This document shows positions 1-8,247 of a stretch of 38,711 bases of DNA, in pieces; the first letter of the stretch is position 1; the number at the start of each line of letters is the position of its first letter. A model generated the notes under the pieces. That model saw nothing but the letters and a program-made list of their open reading frames with translations, was not told the origin of the DNA and ran no database searches. The stretch is from Hyphomicrobiales bacterium. Lineage in GTDB: Bacteria > Pseudomonadota > Alphaproteobacteria > Rhizobiales > Rhizobiaceae. The position numbers were made by a program, and so were the translations under genes. The DNA lies in NCBI GenBank assembly GCA_900473915.1, contig UCNG01000017.1, positions 1 through 38,711 of the forward strand, read 5' to 3'.

Positions 1-18
1 GGGTTTGTCAGCAGGCTG

Positions 19-48
19 AGCCGCGCACGTAAAATGCGCGGCTTTTTT
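19..48 (+). terminator. Rho-independent terminator of an upstream gene
   Basis: A 9-bp perfect stem (19-27 with 35-43, arm AGCCGCGCA) with a 7-nt loop is followed by a T run at 44-48. It reads on the + strand and so should end a gene lying to the left of the window. Confidence 0.8.
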
Positions 49-57
49 GATTCAAGT

Positions 58-318
58 TCAGTGCGGGTGGCACACCATGGCGACCAGTCTGCGCACGATG
101 GGCAGAATGGCGAGGAGTACCGGAAAAGCCACCACCCAGGAAAGGCCCCAGGCGCCCATCCAGCTCGATGCGAGGTCGGGATGGGTAAGACCAAGGTTCT
201 TGGCAGTCGCGATCAGCGACACGATGAATGTCATCATGATCGAGAGGATGAAAGGCATCACAATGGATGCATAGCGCGCGGGCAGCTTTCTGCGGCGTGC
301 GCATTCAAACTGAGACAT
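58..318 (-). CDS. DUF2798 family small membrane protein
   Basis: 86 residues. The pattern (basic N-terminus, LPARYASIVMPFILSIMMTFIVS, then AWGLSWVVAFPVLLAILPIVRRLV) matches my memory of the DUF2798 family of two-helix inner-membrane proteins. Two hydrophobic segments are visible, at about residues 17-37 and 56-75. The start at 318 is supported by an AGGA ribosome site 6 nt upstream. The function of the family is unknown. The gene is single and faces away from the terminator at 19-48. Confidence 0.82.
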   Translation of the reverse strand: MSQFECARRRKLPARYASIVMPFILSIMMTFIVSLIATAKNLGLTHPDLASSWMGAWGLSWVVAFPVLLAILPIVRRLVAMVCHPH

Positions 319-530
319 GTATAATCCTGATTAATATGCCGGGAAGGCGCAACGAAACATCAATGTGAATTGCCGTTCCCGGCGGGATTGATGCGTTGCC
401 TGACGTAAGACGCTTACGGTCATGATGATGACGCCGTATGAGTAACCTGATCAGGAACCGATTTCAACTGTTCTGAATGGCGGCGATTTGTCCATGCCAT
501 TCCCGACACAATTCCATTATACGCTGCATC

Positions 531-983
531 ATGAACAACAAACCATTCTGGCGCACCAAGACCCTGAACCAGCTTACCCGCAGCGAGTGGGAGAGCCTGT
601 GTGACGGTTGCGGCCAATGCTGCCTGCATAAATTGCAGGACGAGGACACCGACGAGATCTATTGGACGAGCGTCGCCTGTACGCTGCTCAATGCCGAAAC
701 GTGCCAGTGCCGCGACTATCCCAACCGGAAGAAGACAGTGCCGGACTGCGTGTTCCTGACGCCCGAAATCGTTGACGAGGTGGACTGGCTGCCCGTGACC
801 TGCGCCTATCGCCTGGTTGCGGAAGGCTCGGACCTATACTGGTGGCATCCGCTTGTGTCGGGATCGCCCGATACTGTGCATGAGGCAGGTGTCTCGGTTC
901 GCGGCAAGGTGACGGCCTTTGATCATGATATGGAAGACGACGATGATTATCTCGACCATATGGTGACGCCGGGCGAGCGGTGA
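531..983 (+). CDS. YcgN/UPF0260 family cysteine cluster protein
   Basis: 150 residues from the ATG at 531; an upstream ATG at 477 would add 18 residues that do not look like the family. Many cysteines ([12 protein letters not shown] near residue 24, then [15 protein letters not shown], and further Cys near VPDCVF and VTCAY) match the CxxCxxCC-type cluster of UPF0260/YcgN, thought to bind a metal or Fe-S cluster. The biochemical role of this conserved proteobacterial protein is not established. The C-terminus is acidic ([10 protein letters not shown]). No strong Shine-Dalgarno precedes 531, so the start rests on family length. Confidence 0.88.
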   Translation: MNNKPFWRTKTLNQLTRSEWESLCDGCGQCCLHKLQDEDTDEIYWTSVACTLLNAETCQCRDYPNRKKTVPDCVFLTPEIVDEVDWLPVTCAYRLVAEGSDLYWWHPLVSGSPDTVHEAGVSVRGKVTAFDHDMEDDDDYLDHMVTPGER

Positions 984-1230
984 CGGCCGGATTGCGTTTT
1001 TCAAACATTGCGTAAATTTAATCCGCGACCGGGACAGAGCGGCGCGGTTTTTGTATTGCCATAACATATTGAATTTATTTGTTTTACAGGGGTGTGGTTC
1101 CGATGCGCCTTACGCTTCACGGTAAGCTGAACGGCACATGAATGATGGTTTTTCATTCTGTTCATCTATTGCGGGCTACTTCTCGGGTGTCTCAGGCAAG
1201 ACCTGGAAACAAATCGAAAGAGGTTCAAAG

Positions 1231-1584
1231 ATGTCTGCTATTTCGCTCAAGTCGTTCGTCGTAACCGCCGCTCTTGGTGTTGCTGCCATCTTCACCACGG
1301 CAGCTACGGCCAGCGCTGCATCGCCGGTTGCCGTTCCCGCTGTCAGCGCGTCGGCAGGCTCCGCCATCGTGAACGTCGACTACCGTGGTCATCGCCACGG
1401 CCGTCCGGTTTATCGCGGTCCTGCCTGCTCGGTTGAAGGCGCCAAGATGAAGGCCAACCGCATGGGCATCCGCAATGCGCGCGTTGTCTATCGCGGCAAG
1501 TCGGTTCAGGTTCGCGGCTTCCGCCATGGTCGCCCCGCGGGGGTCGTATTCGCAAATGTGCGCGGCTGCCCGATCATTCGCTAA
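1231..1584 (+). CDS. Small secreted basic protein of unknown function
   Basis: 117 residues from the ATG at 1231, chosen because AAAGAGG lies 7 nt upstream and because it gives a clean signal peptide (about residues 1-31, cleavage near ASA-AS). The longer frame from 1138 adds an unlikely leader. The mature part has two Tyr/Arg/His-Gly motifs (YRGHRHGRPVYRG and VRGFRHGRPAG) and two cysteines (one after YRGPA, one in VRGCP) that could form a disulfide in the periplasm. I do not recognise a named family. A strong terminator follows at once. Confidence 0.72.
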   Translation: MSAISLKSFVVTAALGVAAIFTTAATASAASPVAVPAVSASAGSAIVNVDYRGHRHGRPVYRGPACSVEGAKMKANRMGIRNARVVYRGKSVQVRGFRHGRPAGVVFANVRGCPIIR

Positions 1585-1600
1585 ATCTGGTTTGAGTTTG

Positions 1601-1636
1601 AAAAGCCCCGGCCTGAGCAATCAGGCCGGGGCTTTT
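1601..1636. terminator. Strong bidirectional terminator
   Basis: A 16-bp perfect inverted repeat (1601-1616 with 1621-1636, outer arm AAAAGCCCCGGCC) with a GCAA loop. The A and T tracts at the ends let it act on both strands. It closes the secreted-protein gene and insulates it from the opposing bp26 gene. Confidence 0.9.
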
Positions 1637-1655
1637 CTTTGCCGACAGGTAAAGA

Positions 1656-1679
1656 AAAGGGGCGCTGGTGCGCCCCTTT
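1656..1679 (-). terminator. Terminator of bp26
   Basis: A 10-bp perfect stem (arm AAAGGGGCGC, loop TGGT), followed on the minus strand by TTTTCTTT. It lies 23 bases beyond the bp26 stop codon. Confidence 0.85.
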
Positions 1680-1701
1680 GCTCTTGCCAGATGAGTTGTC
1701 G

Positions 1702-2457
1702 TTATTCCTTGATTTCGAAAACGACGTTGACCGAAACATTATAGCTGTTCTCGCCTGCTGCAACAGGCACGGCATCTTCCGGCGCTGCGCTGGCCATGGT
1801 TTTGAACTGGGCACGAGCAATCGGCATCGGCATTGGCGGACGGGTCTGCTCGTTGATTTCGACAACGCGGCCGATACCTACACCGGCAGCATCGGCAAGC
1901 GTCTTCGCCTTGGCGATAGCGTCGGCAACGGCCCGCTTGCGCGCTTCATTGATCGTTGCGGACGGATTGTCGTTGACGAAGCTCAGATCGCCGCCCTGAT
2001 TGACGCCGAGCGTGACGGATTCGTCGAGCACGTTGCCGACCTTGGCCAGATCGCGGACGCGCACCGTCAGGCTGTTCGAAACCGTATAGCCGGTGATGCT
2101 CGGTTCCTTCAGGCCGTTCTTGTCGTCCGGGTAGACATAGCGCGGCTGGATGTTGATGCCGCCGGTCTGAAGATCGCGGTCTTCAATGCCAGCTTTCTTC
2201 ATGGCTGCGAGTACTTTCGCCATGGCTTCGTTGTTGGCGGTCATGGCTTCGCGAGCGGTCTTCGCCTCGCGCAGCACGGAGAGATTGAGAATGGCCATGT
2301 CGGGCGAGGCGGTCATGGTGCCTTCGCCGGTGACGGCGATACGCGCAGGCTGCTTCGTCATCTGATTCTCCTGTGCCAGAGCCGGCAGCGTCAGCGCGCC
2401 TGCGAGCATGATTGCAGAAAAGGAGGTTGCAAGAAGAGTGGTAGCGCGGTTGTTCAT
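1702..2457 (-). CDS. bp26: Periplasmic immunogenic protein BP26/Omp28 (SIMPL domain)
   Basis: 251 residues with a signal peptide (about 1-28, cleavage after PALA-Q) and a SIMPL/DUF541 domain. The sequence matches my memory of the Brucella BP26 (Omp28) antigen along its whole length: [34 protein letters not shown], and the end [14 protein letters not shown]. In Brucella it is a periplasmic protein reported to form large ring-like oligomers, used as a diagnostic antigen; its exact function is unknown. An AGGAG site 6 nt before the ATG supports the start at 2457. Unlike the IS711 reported beside bp26 in some Brucella strains, no insertion sequence lies next to it here. It is the best taxonomic marker in the window. 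Confidence 0.95.
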   Translation of the reverse strand: MNNRATTLLATSFSAIMLAGALTLPALAQENQMTKQPARIAVTGEGTMTASPDMAILNLSVLREAKTAREAMTANNEAMAKVLAAMKKAGIEDRDLQTGGINIQPRYVYPDDKNGLKEPSITGYTVSNSLTVRVRDLAKVGNVLDESVTLGVNQGGDLSFVNDNPSATINEARKRAVADAIAKAKTLADAAGVGIGRVVEINEQTRPPMPMPIARAQFKTMASAAPEDAVPVAAGENSYNVSVNVVFEIKE

Positions 2458-2661
2458 AAAATCTCCTGTAGAGAAAGTTGAGGCAGCTTTGGCAGAGCAG
2501 GCCGTGCCGGAAGGGCTGGCCGCTTTGTCTTTGAAATCATTTATTTCTTAAGTTCCCTCTCATGCGTGGAGCCGACGATATCAGATTCGAATTGCGTGCC
2601 AAATGCAACCTCCGGTTAAAATAGCGGAAGTGCTAGGAGCCGCTCTAAGTATTTGTTTCGT

Positions 2662-2709
2662 CGCATGTCTTTATCCCGAACCCGGTTCCCACTTTCGGGA
2701 GACATGCTC
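2662..2709. repeat. Palindromic intergenic repeat, copy 1
   Basis: These 48 bases match 26408-26455 at 47 of 48 positions. The unit folds on itself: GCATGTC pairs with GACATGC, and CCCGAA with TTCGGG. It sits in the gene-free stretch 2458-2809 between bp26 and the tRNA, which otherwise holds only the bp26 promoter region. Confidence 0.85.
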
Positions 2710-2809
2710 CCGGTTGCATGCTTCGCAACTGAATATGTGCGCATTAGGGCAACTGATGCATTTGACAGCTTGTGTCCCGGCTTTCTTTAGGGTAGGGCAA
2801 GGATGCGTG

Positions 2810-2886
2810 GGGCCTGTAGCTCAATTGGTTAGAGCCGGCGGCTCATAACCGCTTGGTTGGGGGTTCGAGTCCCTCCGGGCCCACCA
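2810..2886 (+). tRNA. tRNA with CAU anticodon (probably tRNA-Ile2, or elongator Met)
   Basis: 77 nt with an encoded CCA end. Acceptor stem 2810-2816 pairs with CGGGCCC, the D stem GCTC/GAGC is visible, the anticodon is CAT at 2844-2846 in the loop CTCATAA, and the T loop contains TTCGAGT. The first acceptor pair is G-C, so this is not the initiator tRNA. The segment after the anticodon (CGCTTGGTTG) resembles E. coli ileX more than elongator Met, suggesting a CAU tRNA modified to lysidine that reads AUA. Annotation tools often call this tRNA-Met. Confidence 0.93.
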
Positions 2887-3083
2887 TTTTTCCTTTCAGC
2901 AGTTTTGTCGTGCGGGCCTTGCCGATAATCGCACCCACGCACGCCGGTTTCCTTTTGCTGATTGAAGTTCCGGTTCTCCCCTCAAACTTTCAACAAATTT
3001 TAGCAGTTCGTTAAGGAAATAGTAACGCAATGAAACAATTTTTTAAGTGACGTGAACTGGCAACAAAATGGAGGTTTTGAGCG

Positions 3084-3581
3084 ATGAGAAAAAATGCAAC
3101 CACCGTTGCGCTGGCATTGGCAGGGTTGGTGGCGAGTTCTCTCGCGGCTTCAGCGAAGACGAGTTATTTGGGTGAATTCCGCGATTGGGGCGTTTACCAG
3201 AACACCGAACTTGCGGGCAACAAGTGCTATGCTTTGACAGTCCCGGTCAATTTTCACCCGGCGGGAGTGCGGCACGGCGATAATTTTGTGATTATTTCCA
3301 AGGCGGACGGTCAGTACAGCCCTCAACTTGTGATGGGGTATGAGCTGAAAGCCGATAGCGCGGTCAACGTCATGGTGGATGGCGCACGCTTTCCATTTTT
3401 CAGCGAGGGCAACCGTGCCTGGGCTGAAAATGTTGCCGACGAGGCAAAGCTGATGCGTGCCATGCGTGCTGGCAAGACGCTCAATGTGCATGCGACATCA
3501 GCACGTGGTACGCAGACACGCTATACGTTTTCCCTGATGGGGTTGTCGGCGTCCCTGCAGCGCGTGGATAGCTGCCGATAA
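3084..3581 (+). CDS. IalB-family (invasion-associated locus B) exported protein
   Basis: 165 residues with a signal peptide (about 1-24, SLAASA-KT). The core FRDWGVYQN...KCYALTVPVNFHPAGV...VMGYELKADSAVNVMVDGARFPFFSEGNRAWAEN, interrupted here for length, follows the layout of the IalB family (PF06776), a periplasmic or surface family in Rhizobiales named after Bartonella IalB. Molecular function is unknown; many Rhizobiales carry several non-virulence paralogues. Two cysteines (residue 48 region and near the C-terminus) may pair. GGAGG about 10 nt before the ATG supports the start. It is a single gene with its own terminator. Confidence 0.8.
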   Translation: MRKNATTVALALAGLVASSLAASAKTSYLGEFRDWGVYQNTELAGNKCYALTVPVNFHPAGVRHGDNFVIISKADGQYSPQLVMGYELKADSAVNVMVDGARFPFFSEGNRAWAENVADEAKLMRAMRAGKTLNVHATSARGTQTRYTFSLMGLSASLQRVDSCR

Positions 3582-3597
3582 GAATGCAAGAATCAAA

Positions 3598-3625
3598 AGC
3601 CCTGCCGTGCGGCAGGGCTCTTTCG
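3598..3625 (+). terminator. Terminator of the IalB-like gene
   Basis: A 9-bp stem (arm AGCCCTGCC, loop GTGC), followed by CTTTC. It lies 17 bases after the stop codon. Confidence 0.75.
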
Positions 3626-3639
3626 TGAAGAATGCAGCT

Positions 3640-3849
3640 TTATGAAAGCCAGGTCTGACGATTGTACCAATCGTCCAGTTCGGAACGCACGCGGTCTTTC
3701 TCAATACCGTAGCGTTCCTGGATTTTACCTTCCAACTGCTCGCGCCGGCCGTTGATTTGATCAAGATCGTCATCGGTGAGTTTGCCCCACTGTTCCTTGA
3801 TCTTGCCCTTGGCCTGTTTCCAGTTTCCTTCAACGCGATTCCAGTCCAT
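3640..3849 (-). CDS. CsbD family stress-response protein
   Basis: 69 residues from the ATG at 3849, preceded by a good GGAGG site. The sequence begins MDWNRVEGNWKQAKGKIKEQ and continues WGKLTDDDLDQINGRREQLEGKIQ, the CsbD signature: a small, hydrophilic, largely helical protein often induced by osmotic, phosphate or general stress. The exact role is unknown. The C-terminus (DDWYNRQTWLS) is typical of alphaproteobacterial members. A 22-residue upstream extension is possible but lies before the ribosome site and is rejected. Confidence 0.9.
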   Translation of the reverse strand: MDWNRVEGNWKQAKGKIKEQWGKLTDDDLDQINGRREQLEGKIQERYGIEKDRVRSELDDWYNRQTWLS

Positions 3850-3932
3850 TGGTCGTTCCTCCGTTCTGGGTTGGTTATGGTTAACTAACGCAACGGACCA
3901 AAAATGGTTCAGCAAAAAATTGCGGAAACCGA

Positions 3933-5000
3933 TCAGAGACCGAGAAACTGGAAGGGTTCGCTTTCCTTGAAACTGTCGTTGACGACACCGTTGAAAGTGT
4001 TGGTTTGATTGACGCCGAGGTCTAGTTTCCTCACCTTGCCGGTCTCGGCTGAAAAGTCGATTTTCTTCAGGTCGACCCAGAAGACATTGGGTGTCAAAGC
4101 TGACTCAAAGAAGTAAAGCTTGCGCTTCTGGTCGGCCACCGTTCGCCAGCGCGTCGAGGAAATGTTCGGCTGGTCTGGTGTCGTGAGGCCAAAAGGAACC
4201 GATGTGTTTCGAATGACGCTGAACACGCTGGCGATCGACTTGACCGGATCTTCGGTTTTCGGAACGGCATTTACGTAGAATGATGCGCGCGCAAAACGGT
4301 CGGCAGCGCGATTTGTGCCCGGCAGCATGACAGTGCCGCCGATCTGGGTCCAGTAGGCGTTGAGCGCCAGCTGCTCGTCATAAGTCGGCGAGTTGGTCAT
4401 CACCTGATATTGCCTGCCGTGATGGATCACCTGCTTGCCATCGATATATTCGATGACCGCGCTGTCGCCGCTGGAATCGGATATGGCCAGATGCAGCGTT
4501 GCCAGTCTGTCTTCGCCGGGCACCTTGTCCGTCACGATTGTAAATGGATCGGTGCGCAGGTTCTTGACCGCCTCATCGACGGTAGCGAAATTATCGAGCA
4601 CATATTGCGCCCATGCCGCGATGCTGAGGCCGGGCGTGGTGCCATCATATTTGGGATATTCGGATTCGACCAGCCACAGCGCGCCAACGGAAAGGCCTGC
4701 TTCGTTCAGGCCGTCAGTTGTGGAGATGTCATAACCGGAGGCGATGACGCTGCCATATTTGGACGTCCACCGCAGCGAATTCTTGCCCGCCTCGCCGGAG
4801 CGTTTCATGCCGCGTGGAAAGATCCAGAGATTGGTCGCAACATCCACTTTCCAATCCATGGACCGGGCGGTCATCACCTGATCGCTCGCCCCATGATAAA
4901 CGAAACGCGTACAGGCTTCAGCAACTGGTGCGGCGAGCATGCTGCCTGCCAGAAGCGCTGTGATGCAGATGCTGGAAAATGACCGCTTCGAAATCGGCAT
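3933..5000 (-). CDS. cgh: Choloylglycine (bile salt) hydrolase family protein
   Basis: 355 residues from the ATG at 5000, chosen because GAGGGGGA lies just upstream; a longer frame to 5072 is less likely. The signal peptide ends ...VAEA-CTRF, so cleavage would expose Cys30 as the N-terminal nucleophile of an Ntn hydrolase. The family pattern is clear: CTRFVY, ARSMDW, GLNEAGLSVGALWL, VMTNSPTYDEQL and NRAADRF. In Brucella abortus this protein (CGH) hydrolyses conjugated bile salts and contributes to bile resistance and oral infection. In a soil relative it could instead act on other amides, such as penicillin V or acyl-homoserine lactones. No operon partner is evident; the next gene begins 116 nt upstream. 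Confidence 0.93.
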   Translation of the reverse strand: MPISKRSFSSICITALLAGSMLAAPVAEACTRFVYHGASDQVMTARSMDWKVDVATNLWIFPRGMKRSGEAGKNSLRWTSKYGSVIASGYDISTTDGLNEAGLSVGALWLVESEYPKYDGTTPGLSIAAWAQYVLDNFATVDEAVKNLRTDPFTIVTDKVPGEDRLATLHLAISDSSGDSAVIEYIDGKQVIHHGRQYQVMTNSPTYDEQLALNAYWTQIGGTVMLPGTNRAADRFARASFYVNAVPKTEDPVKSIASVFSVIRNTSVPFGLTTPDQPNISSTRWRTVADQKRKLYFFESALTPNVFWVDLKKIDFSAETGKVRKLDLGVNQTNTFNGVVNDSFKESEPFQFLGL

Positions 5001-5116
5001 GGATAGTCCCCCTCGGTGATGCCCGGCAATCAGGGCAGGATGCCCGTTGGCTATCGAGCGAATGCCTCGCAACGCAATATAAGGCAGTGGCTACAGGAAA
5101 GACAGGCTGACCGGCT

Positions 5117-5680
5117 CTAGCGTTCGCCCATATATCCGCGCTGCTTCCATTGTCGGAGCGGCATGATGTCCGGTGGCCCGCCACCTTCCTCGTACCAGGA
5201 ATCGACCGCCCAGCGCTGGCCCTGCCGGTCTTCGATAACAGCAGTCCAGTGCGGATAACGGCCGTCAATGAAAGCGCCGCGCGATGTGCGCCGGGCGACG
5301 GTGTGATGCTTCAGCCACCCGCGTGATTGCAGATAGTGCAGGAAGTTGTCGGTATTGGTCGATTCATCGATGCAATCCATCTGGCCCCTTATGCGGGCTT
5401 TACCGAACTGCATTCTCGGCTTGTCACGAACGCCGATAGTCGCGGTGCTGCGCTGTTCGAAAATCGCCACCGCCGCCCGCAATGCCTTGTGTTCGTTATC
5501 GGCGCTTCGATTGCCGGTTTGCAGAAGGCTGCGGATGCGCTGCTCTTCCTTCGGAGTCAGCGTAACCTTGGTTCGGTAATGGCATTCGTAACCGTGGCAG
5601 ACGCTGAAGGTCTGCGCCGAAGCCGGTAGAACCGGGAAGGTCAAACCAATGAGGACGCCTGCACCCAGCAGTTTTATCAA
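5117..5680 (-). CDS. Secreted hypothetical protein with a Cys/His/Asp set like a transglutaminase fold
   Basis: 187 residues from a TTG at 5680, preceded by GGAG 7 nt upstream. This start gives a signal peptide (IKLLGAGVLIGLTFPVLPASA-QTF), whereas the longer ATG frame to 5827 runs into the neighbouring gene. The mature N-terminus carries a Cys pair (SVCHGYECHYRTKV). Further on come CIDESTNT, PHWTAV and WAVDSWY, the order Cys...His...Asp expected of a papain/transglutaminase-like catalytic triad. That assignment is inference; I do not recall a named family, although similar proteins seem widespread in Rhizobiales. It follows the DUF4239 gene by 76 nt on the same strand. Confidence 0.7.
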   Translation of the reverse strand: MIKLLGAGVLIGLTFPVLPASAQTFSVCHGYECHYRTKVTLTPKEEQRIRSLLQTGNRSADNEHKALRAAVAIFEQRSTATIGVRDKPRMQFGKARIRGQMDCIDESTNTDNFLHYLQSRGWLKHHTVARRTSRGAFIDGRYPHWTAVIEDRQGQRWAVDSWYEEGGGPPDIMPLRQWKQRGYMGER

Positions 5681-5756
5681 ATCGCTGCTCCGTATTCGAT
5701 TGACCGAATTTCCGTGCAATTTCAGTAAGATAAAATAGACAGAATCTCGCGTTATT

Positions 5757-6521
5757 CTAGCGCTGCTTGTGGCTGGTGAAAAGCAGGGACGGTTCCAGGC
5801 GCTCCAGCCCCTGATAGGGATTGGCATGGATTGCCAGAATCCACAGACAGAACGAGGCGGTCAGCGAATAGATGGCGAGCGCTTTCACGCCAGCCCGCAC
5901 GCGATCGGCGTGGGTTGCGGCGATGGTTATCGCCGTCAGAAATGTCAGCGAAAGCACCAGATACCATTTGTAGTAGTCGATTGAGGTCGATCCGACAGCC
6001 AGACGGGTATTGCGGGCGTCCTGCAATTCATCGAAGTCGTTGATAAGCTGGGAGATTACGGGCGCGGGGACATCGGTGCGCGCCAGATTGATGATTTCGC
6101 GTCTTATGTCCTGCAACGCGGTTTCGACGGAGCTTGTCGGCTCGACATTGATCTTGTCGCGCCATTCATCGTCGATCACCGCACGGCGATAACCGGTGAG
6201 GGCGGTTGTAAGGGCAGGCGCGGCCAATATCTCCGCTTTGGAAGTTCCAATCAGACGGGAAATCGCCGAACGTTCTTCACTGACAGCCTGATCGGCCCGG
6301 GAATTGACGCTCCAGATATCGGCTGCGACAAAGCCGAGTGATAAAGCCCAGGCCGTTGCGATGGTGCCGATGAAGGCACCGATCGGAATCGACAAAGCGT
6401 CGCTGGCTGCGTGTTTTGATAGCATGTCCAGTGCGAAGCGCCCGACCGCGTAGAACACGATTCCGAGTATGACGAAGGCCGCAAATGACAGGTAAATCGG
6501 CAGCTCGAAGATAAAGGCCAT
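5757..6521 (-). CDS. DUF4239 (bestrophin-like) membrane protein
   Basis: 254 residues from the ATG at 6521, which has GGGGGAAG just upstream. Four membrane segments are visible: two near the N-terminus (YLSFAAFVILGIVFYAVG; IGTIATAWALSLGFVAA) and two near the C-terminus (WYLVLSLTFLTAITIAAT; IYSLTASFCLWILAIHA). They flank a soluble helical domain of about 110 residues. This layout fits DUF4239, a relative of bestrophin-like proteins. Substrate or channel activity is unknown. Confidence 0.72.
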   Translation of the reverse strand: MAFIFELPIYLSFAAFVILGIVFYAVGRFALDMLSKHAASDALSIPIGAFIGTIATAWALSLGFVAADIWSVNSRADQAVSEERSAISRLIGTSKAEILAAPALTTALTGYRRAVIDDEWRDKINVEPTSSVETALQDIRREIINLARTDVPAPVISQLINDFDELQDARNTRLAVGSTSIDYYKWYLVLSLTFLTAITIAATHADRVRAGVKALAIYSLTASFCLWILAIHANPYQGLERLEPSLLFTSHKQR

Positions 6522-6667
6522 TCTTCCCCCACTTGGAGCGCTTCCAGTCAATCGGAGCCGCTCCAACTCATTTCTGGCGGATATCGTTCCCGAAAGCTGC
6601 TTTCTGCTGCGCTCTGATATCCGGCATAGTACCAGCTAATATTAGGGAGAAGTGGTTGAATTTTACT

Positions 6668-6709
6668 TAGAGCGGTCCCTGTTTTAACCAGATCGTTGGG
6701 CCTGCTCTA
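6668..6709. repeat. Degenerate palindromic intergenic repeat
   Basis: TAGAGC at 6668-6673 and GCTCTA at 6704-6709 bracket an AT-rich centre, the general shape of the other AGAGC...GCTCT repeats in the window. It lies in the gene-free stretch 6522-6870, which otherwise holds only promoter DNA and the terminator at 6821. Confidence 0.45.
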
Positions 6710-6820
6710 GCTGCTTGTTTTTTCCCGCATTTCAGGCTGACGAGCTGTCGACCCAGAGCCTGATCATTTTCCATTTTCGGCAGCTATGTTGCGCCAATTG
6801 AAGCGGGGCAAATAGCAAAA

Positions 6821-6841
6821 CCCGCCGGTTGAGCCGGCGGG
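6821..6841 (-). terminator. Terminator of the outer-membrane protein gene
   Basis: An 8-bp perfect stem (CCCGCCGG/CCGGCGGG) followed by TTTTGCTATTTG on the minus strand, just past the stop of the 6871-7722 gene. Confidence 0.8.
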
Positions 6842-6870
6842 TCGAACGGGTGAAACCAAATCTATCGCGA

Positions 6871-7722
6871 TCAGAACGAGACGGAAAGGCCGATGACGGG
6901 CCCATGCTGGGTCACGTCATACTTGAATTTCGAAACCGTATCGTTGTCCTTGTAATCCTGATAGAGCGCACGGTAACCGACGCGGAATGTCGTCGGCACA
7001 TCGAAAACCAGCGTGCGATAGCCGAGATAGATCTGGCCGTTGGCGCTGAGCTTGGTTCCGGCCCCGAAACCGCCAATGTCGGCTTCCGCGAAAATGTTCC
7101 AGCGGTCATTGATATCGTAGAAGACGCGGGTGCCAATGAACGGGTCGGTCCATTCCACCTTGCGCGAACCGCTGAAGCGCTCGACTTCCAGTCCCGCTTC
7201 CAGCTTTGTCCAGCGCACGCCGATTGTCGGTTCAATCGCGAAAACACGCTGGCCTCCGAAAAGCGTCGTTCCTTCGAGCTGCTGTTCATAAATGCGGTAA
7301 AATGCGCCGCCCGACAGGCTTGTCGTTTTGATGTCCAGCGAGAGTTCGTTATCGCGGAGGCTTTCATCCTGACTGGTCTTGACGTACTGCCCGTCGATGT
7401 AGAAGCCGAATGTGCCGTTGTTGACTTCGACATTGCCCATGAAGCTCATGTCGAGATTTTCGAATATCTCGCGAAACGGCATGTTCACATCGGTGCTGCG
7501 GCCGAACAGGCCGGCGCTGCCGTTCAAGGATGCACCCCAGACATAGGGGCTGAAGATAACGCGCCAGCGCTGCTGGTCCTGAATTTCTGGTTGTGGCGCC
7601 ACGGCATCGGCGGCAAGCGATGCCATTGATGAACCTATTAAAACAGTTGATGCTAATATACTGTCTCTAAAAAGTTTTAACAGTAAATTCCCGTTCTGGT
7701 TACGTGATCTTCCGTCTTTCAC
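6871..7722 (-). CDS. Outer-membrane beta-barrel protein of unknown function
   Basis: 283 residues from a GTG at 7722, with GAGGGGG about 8 nt upstream. A signal peptide ends near SLAADA. The rest has alternating beta-strand patterns: WRVIFSPYVWGASLNGSAG, GTFGFYIDGQYVKTS, and FRVGYRALYQDYKD. It ends in aromatic Phe (GLSVSF), the classic C-terminal signal for outer-membrane insertion. It resembles an alphaproteobacterial barrel family containing SPYxW and a 'F..I...LD..FMG' stretch. Substrate is unknown. Its upstream region is AT-rich, which fits a strong promoter. Confidence 0.78.
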   Translation of the reverse strand: MKDGRSRNQNGNLLLKLFRDSILASTVLIGSSMASLAADAVAPQPEIQDQQRWRVIFSPYVWGASLNGSAGLFGRSTDVNMPFREIFENLDMSFMGNVEVNNGTFGFYIDGQYVKTSQDESLRDNELSLDIKTTSLSGGAFYRIYEQQLEGTTLFGGQRVFAIEPTIGVRWTKLEAGLEVERFSGSRKVEWTDPFIGTRVFYDINDRWNIFAEADIGGFGAGTKLSANGQIYLGYRTLVFDVPTTFRVGYRALYQDYKDNDTVSKFKYDVTQHGPVIGLSVSF

Positions 7723-7977
7723 TGTGAAAACCCCCTCATTTTATATATTAGCATTTTTGGTAATACATCGGAATCAAATCTTTTACCCTATATATGTTAA
7801 TCGTTTTGGGAAATAAATAGAAAACAGATACTTGTATTGGGGGTTGCCCTGCTGTTTTCAGTGGTTTTTTCTCTGGCTGGAGTGTGCTCAAAGCCAAGTA
7901 TCCGTTTGGTCAAGAGACCGACGCTGCCCATTGGCGGCTCTCCCCCGGCAGGGCGGATACTCTCAATCGGAACCGTT

Positions 7978-8247
7978 CTATTGATGGCTGGAATTGCCGC
8001 CCTTTTTACCTGCACCGCTGATGATGGCTTCGAGCAGCCAGGGCTTGCGGTCGATGATATCGGAAAGCTCACGCAGGCCAATATCCGACCCGGCTTCCCT
8101 TAACAGCTGGCCGGCGAGAGCGGCAGAACCATTTTTGCCGTCCTGCGTCATGCGGTGGGCTCTCCGGATAAGAAGTTCCGGCTGTGAGAAACTGCTTTCG
8201 GCAAGTCTTTTCTCTATTCGACGCTGTAGCTCTTCCGGAGCAATCAT
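7978..8247 (-). CDS. Small hypothetical soluble protein
   Basis: 89 residues from the ATG at 8247, preceded by GAGGAA about 9 nt upstream. It is hydrophilic and helical (MIAPEELQRRIEKRLAESSF, then LRELSDIIDRKPWLLEAIIS). Codon use looks coding: third positions lean to G/C in the second half. I do not recognise the family. Competing frames on the + strand (7837-8103) and minus strand (7797-8081) look like shadows, although the + frame begins with a hydrophobic stretch. Confidence 0.5.
   Translation of the reverse strand: MIAPEELQRRIEKRLAESSFSQPELLIRRAHRMTQDGKNGSAALAGQLLREAGSDIGLRELSDIIDRKPWLLEAIISGAGKKGGNSSHQ

Noticed and set aside
3000-3014. CtrA-like site TTAG-N7-TTAA before the IalB-like gene
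   Set aside because: One mismatch in a short AT motif; many such sites are expected by chance.
7837-8103. + strand frame starting with a hydrophobic stretch
   Set aside because: TTG start, no ribosome site, low-quality tail; the minus-strand 7978-8247 frame is more gene-like.
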